IMG/VR virus record: IMGVR_UViG_3300042465_002345
Location: 1 to 34,108 of that record
Length of the DNA: 34,108 nucleotides
Direction: 5' to 3' (one strand)
From: a virus
Part shown: piece by piece, positions 12,514 to 20,686 of the stretch
How positions within the stretch are numbered: the first letter of the stretch is position 1
Layout of the letters: each line of letters starts with the position of its first letter
Notes under the pieces: model-generated
Database searches by the model: none
Seen by the model: the letters and a program-made list of their open reading frames with translations, nothing else
What the model was told of the DNA's origin: nothing
Translations under genes and position numbers: made by a program

Positions 12514-14109
12514 TTATTGCTCCACAATTTGACCGTTACGGACAATATATTTTTTCCCTTGGTATTCGGCCTTATATCCATCTGACTTTCCTTTTAAAGC
12601 TGCTGTAACTTTTTCTGGTACAACAGGGGCAGCAGGAGCACGGTCTTTAATATACTTATTAAAACTTTCCTGAGTGCTGGCCTCAATTAAAGGGAACCTT
12701 TCAGGCATTTCATTGCGCTCAACATTCAATTTGTAAATTTTTAAATTTCTATTATTTTCTTCGGCTCTTTCACGAATTATTTTTAATAAAGTGTTGGCTC
12801 TTGACGATTGGTCATAGAGATTTTGGAATTGTTTATCCAAATAAACTGAACCACGTTGTCCAGAACCTTGAACATCAGACAACGCCAATCCAAATAATCT
12901 CTTTTGCAACACTTTTGCTGCTTCAGCATCGTCTTTGGAAATAAGTCCTTTTTGAACTCCGGCATCCAATTGACGGTCAATCTCTGCTGCTTTAGCCGCA
13001 ACAACTGCACCCTCATCGTCATTTTGAAAACTCTTAATAGAGTCCACTTTAAGAAAGTTTTTGGCAGCAGCTAACGCTCCAACAGCTCTAGGATTCCTAG
13101 CAACAAAATCAGCAGTATTTTCAGATTCTTCAACTGCTCTAAAAGCACCTTGAATACGTTTCTTATCGTCGGGAGAAGCACCTACTAAAGTATTCGCCGT
13201 TCCATCTGGATACTGTTCTGCAATGTTTCTTAGTGCTGGACCAATAGATTCCAATGCTTTTTGGTCACGCCTTTCTTGAACAGCACCTTGTTTTAACAAC
13301 GTCATCTGCCTTCTTAATTCTTTGTCATCAACAGCTTTTTGCAAATTGTTTTGCAGAGTTACCATATTAGATACGGTGTCTTTTGTTTGATTAAGAACAT
13401 TGATAGTCTTTTCAATGCCAAGACGAGCAGTCATTTCTTTAATCAAAGGAGACTCAGAACGAGCAACAGCAATAGCTATAGCTTCTTCTCCGGCTTTCTG
13501 GTCGTAAATCCGTAGTTTCCTAGCTTCTTCTAATTCTTTAGTAGCAGATTCAACTTTAGCTTGTAGAGTTTTAAATTGTTTATCAAATTCTGCCGCTTCT
13601 CTTGTAAACAAGTCTTTACGGCCTTTTCTGTGTCCTTCCATCATGCCATTCATTGCGTACATACCTTGCAATGCGTTCTTCTTGCCAATGACCATGCCAA
13701 CCACACCCATTAAAGAGAATAGTCCAGCGATGTCTTGAATGTTGTCTCTGGTAGGCTCAAACTTAGCAGCCGCAAGGTCTTCTCTGGCTGCTTTTGCGGC
13801 AGCACGTTCCGGCATTGCTAATTCATCTTTTTTTTCTTGTTCGTAAAAAGATTTTTTTAATTCAGCAGTTTTTGCTGTTTCTTCTCTTTTAGCTTTTTCT
13901 ATACGAATATCAGATTCACCAAGCTGTTTTTGGGCTTCTGCTGTTTTAACGTCAATTTCTTGCAAAGCAGGAGCAATTTCTTTAGGTCCAACATATCCTT
14001 TAGGAGCTTTTGAAAAAGAGCTTGTCAACTTATTTGCTTGTGGCAAATAAGGTTCGTTAGAAGGCAAATCAAACATTCCAGTTTCATAATTTGAAGTACC
14101 GTTAGCCAT
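12514..14109 (-). CDS. Internal virion protein candidate, coiled coil
   Basis: 531 residues. Residues 50-115 and 150-215 are strongly charged coiled coils, flanking a small hydrophobic segment (GLFSLMGVVGMVIG, near 128-141). The C-terminus ends in a compact YKAEYQGKKYIVRNGQIVEQ domain that looks like a short beta hairpin. No enzymatic motif. Order and composition fit a second ejection or inner-core protein. It is separated by two bases from the previous gene and overlaps the next by one base. Confidence 0.55.
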   Translation of the reverse strand: MANGTSNYETGMFDLPSNEPYLPQANKLTSSFSKAPKGYVGPKEIAPALQEIDVKTAEAQKQLGESDIRIEKAKREETAKTAELKKSFYEQEKKDELAMPERAAAKAAREDLAAAKFEPTRDNIQDIAGLFSLMGVVGMVIGKKNALQGMYAMNGMMEGHRKGRKDLFTREAAEFDKQFKTLQAKVESATKELEEARKLRIYDQKAGEEAIAIAVARSESPLIKEMTARLGIEKTINVLNQTKDTVSNMVTLQNNLQKAVDDKELRRQMTLLKQGAVQERRDQKALESIGPALRNIAEQYPDGTANTLVGASPDDKKRIQGAFRAVEESENTADFVARNPRAVGALAAAKNFLKVDSIKSFQNDDEGAVVAAKAAEIDRQLDAGVQKGLISKDDAEAAKVLQKRLFGLALSDVQGSGQRGSVYLDKQFQNLYDQSSRANTLLKIIRERAEENNRNLKIYKLNVERNEMPERFPLIEASTQESFNKYIKDRAPAAPVVPEKVTAALKGKSDGYKAEYQGKKYIVRNGQIVEQ

Positions 14110-15158
14110 TATGTTATCGCTCCTTGAGTTGTTGCTGTTCTTGCTGGCTGAGGAGTCAATCCAGATGCTATGGCAAGCATATTTGTGTACATAGAATTAG
14201 TAAGCTGATTAACTGCTTGGTCAGCTTGCAATCCTGTGCGAATAGCACCTAAAGCAATATTGTCACCAATGCTAGACAGCTTGATTCCATAATCAAGTTT
14301 TTGTTGCAACAATGCTTGACGAGTATTTTCTAATTGAGCTTGAGCTTGAGCAACTCCAACGCCGCCTCTAGCCTCAACATTTTGCATTAATTGCGCTCTT
14401 GTTGATTGCAGTGCTTGCGCTTCTTGTGGGCTTAATTCACCAGCTAAAGCAGCACGTTGAGCTTCAGCACCTTGTTTTTGATATGGTGCGGCAAGAGCTT
14501 TTTGTTCAGCAGTAGATTCTTTAACTTGTTTTGATGCTCGTCTTGCTTGCAAAGCGTTTAATAAAGCTCCTACTCCGCTTACTCCTATTTTTGCTAATTC
14601 AGGATTTTCTTTAATAAATTTATTAACGTCCCGACCTCCCTCTTTTATAGATTTTAAAATATCTCCTGCTCTATCAGACAAACTTGGTGGGGTAGCAGGT
14701 GGTAGTTGTTCAGCCTGTCCAAAAGTTGCTGGAATTGGCGCACCTAAACCCGGAAAGCCGCCAGCAGAAATGTCAACAGGCGCAGCAGCAGGGGCAGAGA
14801 CAGGTTGTGAAGGTCCTGAATAATCGCCAAAAGTAGGCACAAAGCTAGAAGTATCTTGCCGCGTGGGTACTGAATAATCGCCAAAAACAGGCGTAGAGCT
14901 TGGCGCAGATTGATACGATGACGTAGGGTCTGTAGTTCCGTATCCACCAGACCAATCGTAGAACTCTAGCAAGCCCGTATCAGGATTGACTGTTCCGGCA
15001 CCGCCAGCCTCTTTTAATAAGCCGACTTCTCTTGGCGTTATGTGCGCTAACAAGGTGTCACCACCGCGCCCTTTACCGGCAAGCATTGCAGCGATTGACT
15101 TCAAATCACTGGTTTCTTGAATATCGGCCCGTAATAGCCGTGCTAGTTTTTTAGTCAT
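14109..15158 (-). CDS. Virion protein with GG-GT-NP-TGL motif
   Basis: 349 residues from the ATG at 15158, which overlaps the previous stop by ATGA and has AGGAG upstream. The N-terminal segment GDTLLAHITPREVGLLKEAG, then GTVNPDTGLLEF (about 34-66) is shared by many phage virion-associated proteins. A Pro/Ser-rich linker follows with repeated FGDYS (92-96 and 110-114), then an Ala/Gln-rich helical region (about 210-310). Probably an internal or tail-associated structural protein; exact role unknown. Confidence 0.65.
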   Translation of the reverse strand: MTKKLARLLRADIQETSDLKSIAAMLAGKGRGGDTLLAHITPREVGLLKEAGGAGTVNPDTGLLEFYDWSGGYGTTDPTSSYQSAPSSTPVFGDYSVPTRQDTSSFVPTFGDYSGPSQPVSAPAAAPVDISAGGFPGLGAPIPATFGQAEQLPPATPPSLSDRAGDILKSIKEGGRDVNKFIKENPELAKIGVSGVGALLNALQARRASKQVKESTAEQKALAAPYQKQGAEAQRAALAGELSPQEAQALQSTRAQLMQNVEARGGVGVAQAQAQLENTRQALLQQKLDYGIKLSSIGDNIALGAIRTGLQADQAVNQLTNSMYTNMLAIASGLTPQPARTATTQGAIT

Positions 15159-16873
15159 TTCTCTGCTCCTACGTCGCCCATATAGCGTAATGATTGAAGG
15201 TTCCAACCTGCCCTACGACCTTCTTCGTCTCTACCGAATATCGGTGCGCCAACATCACCGACCCGTAATGCTTGTGCTAATGCCGCTGTTCCCGGTGTTC
15301 CAGCTTCTTTAGCTACTGTTTTTGCTTTGCTGCTATATAAAGGAGAAGTAACATTTCTATTTATCAAAGACGTCAAAATCATGTCTTGACGCAATTTTTC
15401 CGGAGTCTTTTCCGCAGGAGCAGGTTCGTCTGCTGTTTTTGCTGTAGAAGAAGTAGAGGAAATTGATAAGTCTTCTGCAATATCTGGTTCATATCTACCA
15501 TAAACAGTTACTGGTGCTAATGACCGAGATTCAGTCGCCGATGTTCTTCTGGCTCCCGGAGTAAGGCTTAAATCTGCTCCGGCAGGCTGGTATACTGTTC
15601 CTGTTCCTGTTACTTCTACAGGGGCAAGACTTTTGCCATCAGTTTCTACACCTGTATATTGACCAGCCTGACCGTAAGGAAGTCCAGCAGTTTGTCCATA
15701 CGTTTGAGAAAGACCAACTTGTTCTGTAGTAAGTCCAGCGGTCTGCTGCTTCTGTCTTGCGGCAGCAGCTTCTATTTTTTGTTGTTCAGCAAGGTATCCT
15801 GTTGTAGCTTTTGCTAATGCTTCTTCATCTGTAAATCCTGCTGTTTTATATTGACCATATTCAGCAACAGCCCTAGACAATGATTGTATTAATGAATCGC
15901 TCATTGTTGGGCTAAGTTTTGCAAGACCTACGCCAACCAAATCAGCTAGAGTACCGCCAGCAAAACCAGCAGCGGCATTTTTTGCAATATCTTGACCAGT
16001 TATAAGCGCAGCAACAGCTTGTCTTTCAGCATTAATTAAACCGCTTTGAACTGTTGCTGAAACAAATCCGGGTCCAGCATCAGCTATAGCTTTGTTTATT
16101 TTTGATAATTCTGTTGGAATATTTTTAGAAGCCTCAACTCCCGGTATTCCTTTAGTTAATCCATCAGCAACAATAGTGGCAACAGTGTTTTTAAGAATCT
16201 CTTTTGGGTCTGCTCCTTGAGCAATAGAACTTGCTGCGTTATACGCAAGCTGCGTCCCCAAACTTAATCCAGAAGTTACCATCGCATTAACTACAGGAAA
16301 AGCAAACGCAAAAACTTTATCAAATCCAGCCCAAAAACCACTGTCTTTTGAATTGTCTAAATCTTTTTGAAAAACGCTAGACCATTTGTTAGAACCATCA
16401 TTTATTGGATTGAATAAATCAGCACTAGATAGTCCGGCTTGTGATGCTTGATTTACATAATTTTGTAACTGTGATTTTGTTTTATCAAAAACTTGTTGTG
16501 TATAACCTGTTTTAAATCTTTGATTTTCAAAATATGCTCCAGAATAATCATAAGCTGCACCTTTAAGAACTTTATTGTAAAAATCTTTTTTGTTGTCTTT
16601 GTATAACTCAACTGCTTTTTCAGGAGATAAATTTTCTACAACCCAATCATACGGTTTGGAATACTCAGATTTTTTTGGAGCTGGTTTTCCATTCGCTATT
16701 TTCCAAAAATCTGTTTGTGTTCTTCCCCAATAAAATTGATTTCCATCATAGTTAGCAAGACTAGCAATTCTATAAGCGTCATCAGCAAACGTGCTTGGAA
16801 TTTGAATTCCATAAGACTTCGCAGCAGCATTAGCCCTAGCTTGATAAGTATTTTTGTCTTGTACTGTTGCCAT
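15155..16873 (-). CDS. Large virion protein, internal core type
   Basis: 572 residues. The N-terminal 150 residues are rich in Tyr, Lys and Asn; a hydrophobic, Ala-rich stretch lies at about 185-260 (FAFAFPVVNAMVTSGLSLG). Low-complexity Thr/Gly/Pro segments follow. The C-terminus, GTAALAQALRVGDVGAPIFG then GWNLQSLRYMG, is a module I know from other phage structural proteins. Fits an internal virion protein. A 47-base gap with T9 and G-rich runs precedes its start. Confidence 0.6.
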   Translation of the reverse strand: MATVQDKNTYQARANAAAKSYGIQIPSTFADDAYRIASLANYDGNQFYWGRTQTDFWKIANGKPAPKKSEYSKPYDWVVENLSPEKAVELYKDNKKDFYNKVLKGAAYDYSGAYFENQRFKTGYTQQVFDKTKSQLQNYVNQASQAGLSSADLFNPINDGSNKWSSVFQKDLDNSKDSGFWAGFDKVFAFAFPVVNAMVTSGLSLGTQLAYNAASSIAQGADPKEILKNTVATIVADGLTKGIPGVEASKNIPTELSKINKAIADAGPGFVSATVQSGLINAERQAVAALITGQDIAKNAAAGFAGGTLADLVGVGLAKLSPTMSDSLIQSLSRAVAEYGQYKTAGFTDEEALAKATTGYLAEQQKIEAAAARQKQQTAGLTTEQVGLSQTYGQTAGLPYGQAGQYTGVETDGKSLAPVEVTGTGTVYQPAGADLSLTPGARRTSATESRSLAPVTVYGRYEPDIAEDLSISSTSSTAKTADEPAPAEKTPEKLRQDMILTSLINRNVTSPLYSSKAKTVAKEAGTPGTAALAQALRVGDVGAPIFGRDEEGRRAGWNLQSLRYMGDVGAEK

Positions 16874-16920
16874 TTGGTTATTCCAAAAATCAATTTTTTT
16901 TTGGGGCGGGGAAAACTTTT

Positions 16921-17271
16921 TTAACCCGTCTCAGAAATTCCTAGGGCAGCAACAATTTGTTCGTGAATGTACAAATGTGTAGCTATCCAATCGTAAAAAT
17001 CTGACTCATTATTAAAGTCTACATCCAACATATTGAACGGATTATTCAAATCTAAGAAGCCAGCAAACGCCTGATGTTCGACCTGATGAGCCAATAACCA
17101 GTCATCTAATTGGTCTGTTTCAGCGTCTATTAGGGGGTAAATAGGCACCGAAATGCCAGCATCCATGAATGTTTCTTGAAATAGCTTATGTTGTAGACCG
17201 TTCTCAAACAAAAACTCGCCCAAAGACTCATTGTTTCCAAACTCAACAGTAGATAACGTGTCCATGTTCAT
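16921..17271 (-). CDS. Unknown phage protein, 116 aa
   Basis: Soluble, acidic, helical. Conserved-looking pattern: LFENGLQHKLFQETFMDAGI, DWLLAHQVEHQAFAG, LNNPFNMLDVDF and FYDWIATHLYIHEQIVAALG, each His- and aromatic-rich; proteins of this type occur next to fibre genes in many podoviruses, without known function. The number of His residues (HK, HQ, H, H) invites a metal-binding test. TAATG-like junction with the next gene upstream. Confidence 0.75.
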   Translation of the reverse strand: MNMDTLSTVEFGNNESLGEFLFENGLQHKLFQETFMDAGISVPIYPLIDAETDQLDDWLLAHQVEHQAFAGFLDLNNPFNMLDVDFNNESDFYDWIATHLYIHEQIVAALGISETG

Positions 17272-17492
17272 TATTTGTCTGCCTTGTTCTCTAAGCGGTC
17301 AAATATCTTGCCTAACATCCCTTTGATTTCCGTAATGTCTGACTTGTAATCATCTTTGCTTACATATATGTGAGGTATCTCACGAATATCGTCATCTATA
17401 CGATTGAGCATTCGCGTAATGTTGTTTAACGTCCAGCCACCAAAGAACGCAGCAACACCCACAACAAAATTAAACAATGATTGCCCGTCCAT
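17271..17492 (-). CDS. Small membrane plus coiled-coil protein
   Basis: 73 residues starting MDGQSLFNFV one base after the previous stop. One transmembrane helix (about 8-22), then a charged helix and a C-terminal coiled coil (DITEIKGMLGKIFDRLENK). This is a common layout of small phage lysis or tail-associated proteins (spanin-like or anti-holin-like). A longer upstream start is possible but has no ribosome site. Confidence 0.65.
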   Translation of the reverse strand: MDGQSLFNFVVGVAAFFGGWTLNNITRMLNRIDDDIREIPHIYVSKDDYKSDITEIKGMLGKIFDRLENKADK

Positions 17493-17493
17493 T

Positions 17494-18540
17494 TTAAACA
17501 GCCGCAAAAATGTAGTAGTTAGAACCGTCTGATTGCAAGGTAACGCTCTTGTATATCGTAGCAAGCGTATATGTTAAGTTGCCATCAATAGTTTGTGAGT
17601 ATGTAGTGCTGACAGTTACCGCATTAGCAGAACTATCAATCTTCTTAATCTGATATTGCTGACCAACTACTGTTGAGGCTGACGGTAAGACAACGCTAAA
17701 CGGAGCGTCAGGGTAATTAACTAAAATGGTCGCATTGTTGTTAGTGACCGCATATGCTGTATTGGTCCACGTAACAACACCACTAGAATTGTTAATCCAC
17801 GACAGAACAGCACTAGTTGCATTTGTCCAAGAGATTGCTGTTCCAGCAACGACGGTAACAACATTAGAAACAACATTGCCTGTGCCGCCACCACCGCCAC
17901 CGCTAACAGCTACGTTTGCAGCCGCTGTAATGCGTCCCTGTGCGTCAACAGTAATCTGAGCTACCTGAGTCGAGCTACCGTAGCTTCCTGCCGTTACAGC
18001 AGTATTAGCAAGGTTGACTGTGACGTTGCTTGCTAAGTTACCGCCACCAGACAATCCTGTGCCAGCAAGTACATACACTGTATTGGCAACAGCACCAGAG
18101 ACATTGGCTACCGCTATGTTGATAGCTGTATTAGCAGCCGCAGTTAGCTGACCTTGAGCATTGACGGTGAACGTGCCAACCTGAGTCGCAGAACCGTAAG
18201 CAGCAGCAGTAACCGCTGTATTGGCTATTGAGATAGTGCCGGTAGACGTAACAGGACCGCCAGTTAAACCTGTTCCGGTATCGACCTGAGTAACTGTTCC
18301 TGTGCCGCCGGTAGTAATGCCGACATTGGACGCTGAAGTAATGCGACCTTGAGCATCAATCGTAATCTGAGGAACCGTTGTAGCGTTACCATACGTTCCC
18401 GCACTAACAGCCGTATTCGCTAAACTAACGGTTCCACTGGTTGTAATTGGGCCACCAGTAAGTCCAGTGCCCGTACTAACTTGGGTTACTGTACCTGTAC
18501 CGTTACCGCCACCCCCTCCACCGCCAGCTACCTTTAGCAT
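17494..18540 (-). CDS. Tail fibre protein with tandem repeats
   Basis: 348 residues. Three repeats of about 60 residues (16-75, 81-140, about 152-211) follow the pattern GTVTQVxTGTGLTGGP, ANTAVxAGxYG, then ITVDAQGRITAA. The first two are near-identical. A Gly linker then leads to a C-terminal domain (about 230-348) rich in Trp, Thr and Val strands. Repeats of this type form trimeric fibre shafts in phages. GAGGTG lies before the start. Confidence 0.85.
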   Translation of the reverse strand: MLKVAGGGGGGGNGTGTVTQVSTGTGLTGGPITTSGTVSLANTAVSAGTYGNATTVPQITIDAQGRITSASNVGITTGGTGTVTQVDTGTGLTGGPVTSTGTISIANTAVTAAAYGSATQVGTFTVNAQGQLTAAANTAINIAVANVSGAVANTVYVLAGTGLSGGGNLASNVTVNLANTAVTAGSYGSSTQVAQITVDAQGRITAAANVAVSGGGGGGTGNVVSNVVTVVAGTAISWTNATSAVLSWINNSSGVVTWTNTAYAVTNNNATILVNYPDAPFSVVLPSASTVVGQQYQIKKIDSSANAVTVSTTYSQTIDGNLTYTLATIYKSVTLQSDGSNYYIFAAV

Positions 18541-18563
18541 ACTACACCTCTGTTATCAAAATG

Positions 18564-18893
18564 TTAAAGTCCATCGCCGGGGGTAATGTATATCGTTGCT
18601 GTTCCGCTAGACGTTATGCCAGTGAAATACGCATTTGGCACAAACGTCAAAATCTCATCCGTACTTGGTAACAACGGCAAAGAATTTTGAGAGCTAGTAA
18701 CTACGACTGCATTGCTTGTAGCGTTAGCCGATGTAGACCCATATCCCAAAAATACCGTTACTGTGCCATTGTTAATGATGCGGTATTGGTTACCACCAAG
18801 AGTAGTAGATAACGCTTGAACGGGTGTGGGCGCAGTAGTGTCAGCAGCAAACGTAACCGTGTTGCCTGTCTTAGTAAACGCATTAAGTCCCAC
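18564..18893 (-). CDS. Small beta-rich virion-type protein, paralogue
   Basis: 109 residues, Thr, Asn, Val and Ser rich, ending GTATIYITPGDGL. Same ending and general plan (RIxNxGTxxVFxxYGxxS) as the protein at 9949-10290. It lies among fibre genes and overlaps the next gene, which suggests a fibre or decoration component. No other motif. Confidence 0.7.
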   Translation of the reverse strand: MGLNAFTKTGNTVTFAADTTAPTPVQALSTTLGGNQYRIINNGTVTVFLGYGSTSANATSNAVVVTSSQNSLPLLPSTDEILTFVPNAYFTGITSSGTATIYITPGDGL

Positions 18894-19248
18894 TTAATAC
18901 CTCCCATGCTTGATTAGTTTCATTCCATTGATAAAAATTATTATCTACAGGTTTTTTTACAGGAGGTTGCCATTGAGCATTAACATCTAATGTCCAGCTT
19001 GGATAAGGCTGCGGAGGAACAAACGCATCTATGTCGGCACGATATGTGTAATCTTTTCCAGCATAATTTTTACGAAAATTTCCGTTATAACTAGTTTGTT
19101 TCCAGTTCGTATAACCGCCAGACCAAGAAATTAGAAATTCAATACCTTTAGCTTCTAATTCAACGCCGTCAACTAAAAGTTCATTATTGTGAACACAATG
19201 AACTTCTAACACTACATTGTTGTCATCAAGTTTTGCAAAGTGCGCCAT
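18883..19248 (-). CDS. Phage structural protein of the WKQTSYNGNFRKNYAG type
   Basis: 121 residues starting MAHFAKLDDN. The core WKQTSYNGNFRKNYAGKDYT then PYPSWTLD is a sequence seen in many cyanophage and other phage virion proteins; the exact place in the virion is not established. It has an N-terminal beta domain (VLEVHCVHNNELLVD) and a C-terminal Trp-rich tail (NETNQAWEVL). Overlaps the previous gene. Confidence 0.8.
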   Translation of the reverse strand: MAHFAKLDDNNVVLEVHCVHNNELLVDGVELEAKGIEFLISWSGGYTNWKQTSYNGNFRKNYAGKDYTYRADIDAFVPPQPYPSWTLDVNAQWQPPVKKPVDNNFYQWNETNQAWEVLSGT

Positions 19249-19256
19249 GATTTACC

Positions 19257-20144
19257 TTAGAATGTAATTGAACCGTTACCGGTCCATTTGTAAATTCTAT
19301 TTCCTCCACTAACCGTTATTGTTGGAGAGCCAGTGGTTGATGTAGCGGCTGCATAACTGTCTGAATAACTAATAATTACAACACCGCTACCACCCGCATT
19401 ACCTGCCGTACTTTGTTTACCGCCGCCACCGCCGCCACCTGTGTTTGGGTCGCCAGCCGTACCAGTTGATGATGGACTATTGCCTCCTCCAGTACCACCG
19501 CCTCCTGTACCACCAGAACCACCAGCATTAGGAAAGCCAGCACCGCCTCCACCACCGGCGTAAGTTACTGATGAGCCTGAAATTGATGATGCGGTTCCAT
19601 TACCACCGTTACCGCCATTACTCCCTGTACTAGCATCACCACCGGAAGCGCCAGCACCACCGCCACCACCGCCTGATATACCTCCGCTAAACGCAGGAGT
19701 TCCACCAGCACCGCCAGCATTTCCTTGACCAGAAGGAGATGCAGCACCACCAGCAATTCCGCTAGGATTGCCTCCAGCATTACTACCACCGCCGCCACCT
19801 CCTGAACCACCAGCTAAACCGGGCTTTCCGGGGCCGTTATTACCTGAACCGCCGCCGCCGCCGCCAGTTGAAGTTATGCTGCTAAATACTGAATTTTCTC
19901 CATTACCACCGTCTGTCGTACTAGAATCCCCAGCAGGGCCGCCAGCACCAATAGTAACTGTATAAGAAGTTCCAGCAGAAACAGATAATGTTGATTCTCT
20001 ATACCCACCCGCACCGCCAGCACCGCCACGTTCACCGCCTGAACCGCCGCCTCCAGCTACAACAAGGTAACTAACGCTAGTAGGAGCAATAACAGCACCA
20101 GCCGAACCAATAGAAGCTAATAAGCCTTGAAGTATTCCTGTCAT
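19257..20144 (-). CDS. Glycine-rich tail tip or fibre protein
   Basis: 295 residues from an ATGA-coupled start. After a short hydrophobic start (GLLASIGSAGAVIAP), VSYLVVAGGGGSGGERGGAG begins a region in which nearly half of the residues are Gly, in blocks such as GGGGGG and AGGSGG. The C-terminus has an IISYS strand and a TVSGGNRIYKWTGNGSITF end. Glycine-rich adhesins of this type (polyglycine-II sandwich in T4-like gp38) bind host receptors. Receptor binding here is inference. Confidence 0.8.
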   Translation of the reverse strand: MTGILQGLLASIGSAGAVIAPTSVSYLVVAGGGGSGGERGGAGGAGGYRESTLSVSAGTSYTVTIGAGGPAGDSSTTDGGNGENSVFSSITSTGGGGGGSGNNGPGKPGLAGGSGGGGGGSNAGGNPSGIAGGAASPSGQGNAGGAGGTPAFSGGISGGGGGGAGASGGDASTGSNGGNGGNGTASSISGSSVTYAGGGGGAGFPNAGGSGGTGGGGTGGGNSPSSTGTAGDPNTGGGGGGGKQSTAGNAGGSGVVIISYSDSYAAATSTTGSPTITVSGGNRIYKWTGNGSITF

Positions 20145-20686
20145 GACAAACCTGCCCCTGAAATAATCCAAGAAGCGCTAGTTACTTTTACGCAAGTAGC
20201 AACTCCATTTGCAGTCAAAGTTCTAGTTCCTGTAGTTGCGGAGTTAGCTAATGTCATTGTGTCTGTAGTAACAGCAATGCTTACATTGTTTGCTGAACCA
20301 TTAACAATTGTAATAGCCGTTCCGGTAGTAAACGCAACATTTGAGTTTGCTGGAATTGTGTAGGTTGCAGCAGCTTGTCCGGCTGGATGATAAATATGTT
20401 TACCGGCATCACCAATAACGATGTTGTAGTTACCGTTCTGAGAGTTTTGAGGAATTCCCATGTAACCAACAACATTCACACTATCTACTGTTGCTGCCGT
20501 AGCATTAGCGTTAATTGTTCCGCTAGTAATAGATACGTTGGCAAATGTCATGTTGTTTAGCGTGGTAACGGTATTACCAAGCTGAACAGCCGTATTGCCA
20601 ATCGTAATTGGAGTAGCAAAGTTGTTATCTAACTGAGATAACGGGATTGATGTAGTTGCCGTAGCAAAAGTATATGTAACAGCCAT
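20141..20686 (-). CDS. Fibre-associated beta protein
   Basis: 181 residues. N-terminal IPLSQLDNNF, then a long beta-rich part and the C-terminal module GIPQNSQNGNYNIVIGDAGK, HIYHPAG, TYTIPANSNVAF, TGTAITIVNGSAN, ending VTSASWIISGAGLS. The C-terminal module is a well-known recurring phage fibre domain. Coupled by ATGA to the downstream glycine-rich gene, consistent with both acting in one fibre. Confidence 0.8.
   Translation of the reverse strand: MAVTYTFATATTSIPLSQLDNNFATPITIGNTAVQLGNTVTTLNNMTFANVSITSGTINANATAATVDSVNVVGYMGIPQNSQNGNYNIVIGDAGKHIYHPAGQAAATYTIPANSNVAFTTGTAITIVNGSANNVSIAVTTDTMTLANSATTGTRTLTANGVATCVKVTSASWIISGAGLS

Noticed and set aside
16873-16921. T9-GGGGCGGGG-A4 run in the gap between two late genes, similar to T8-G6 in the terminal repeat
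   Set aside because: Only two G tracts, no quadruplex possible, no hairpin; similarity to the terminal run is limited to homopolymers.
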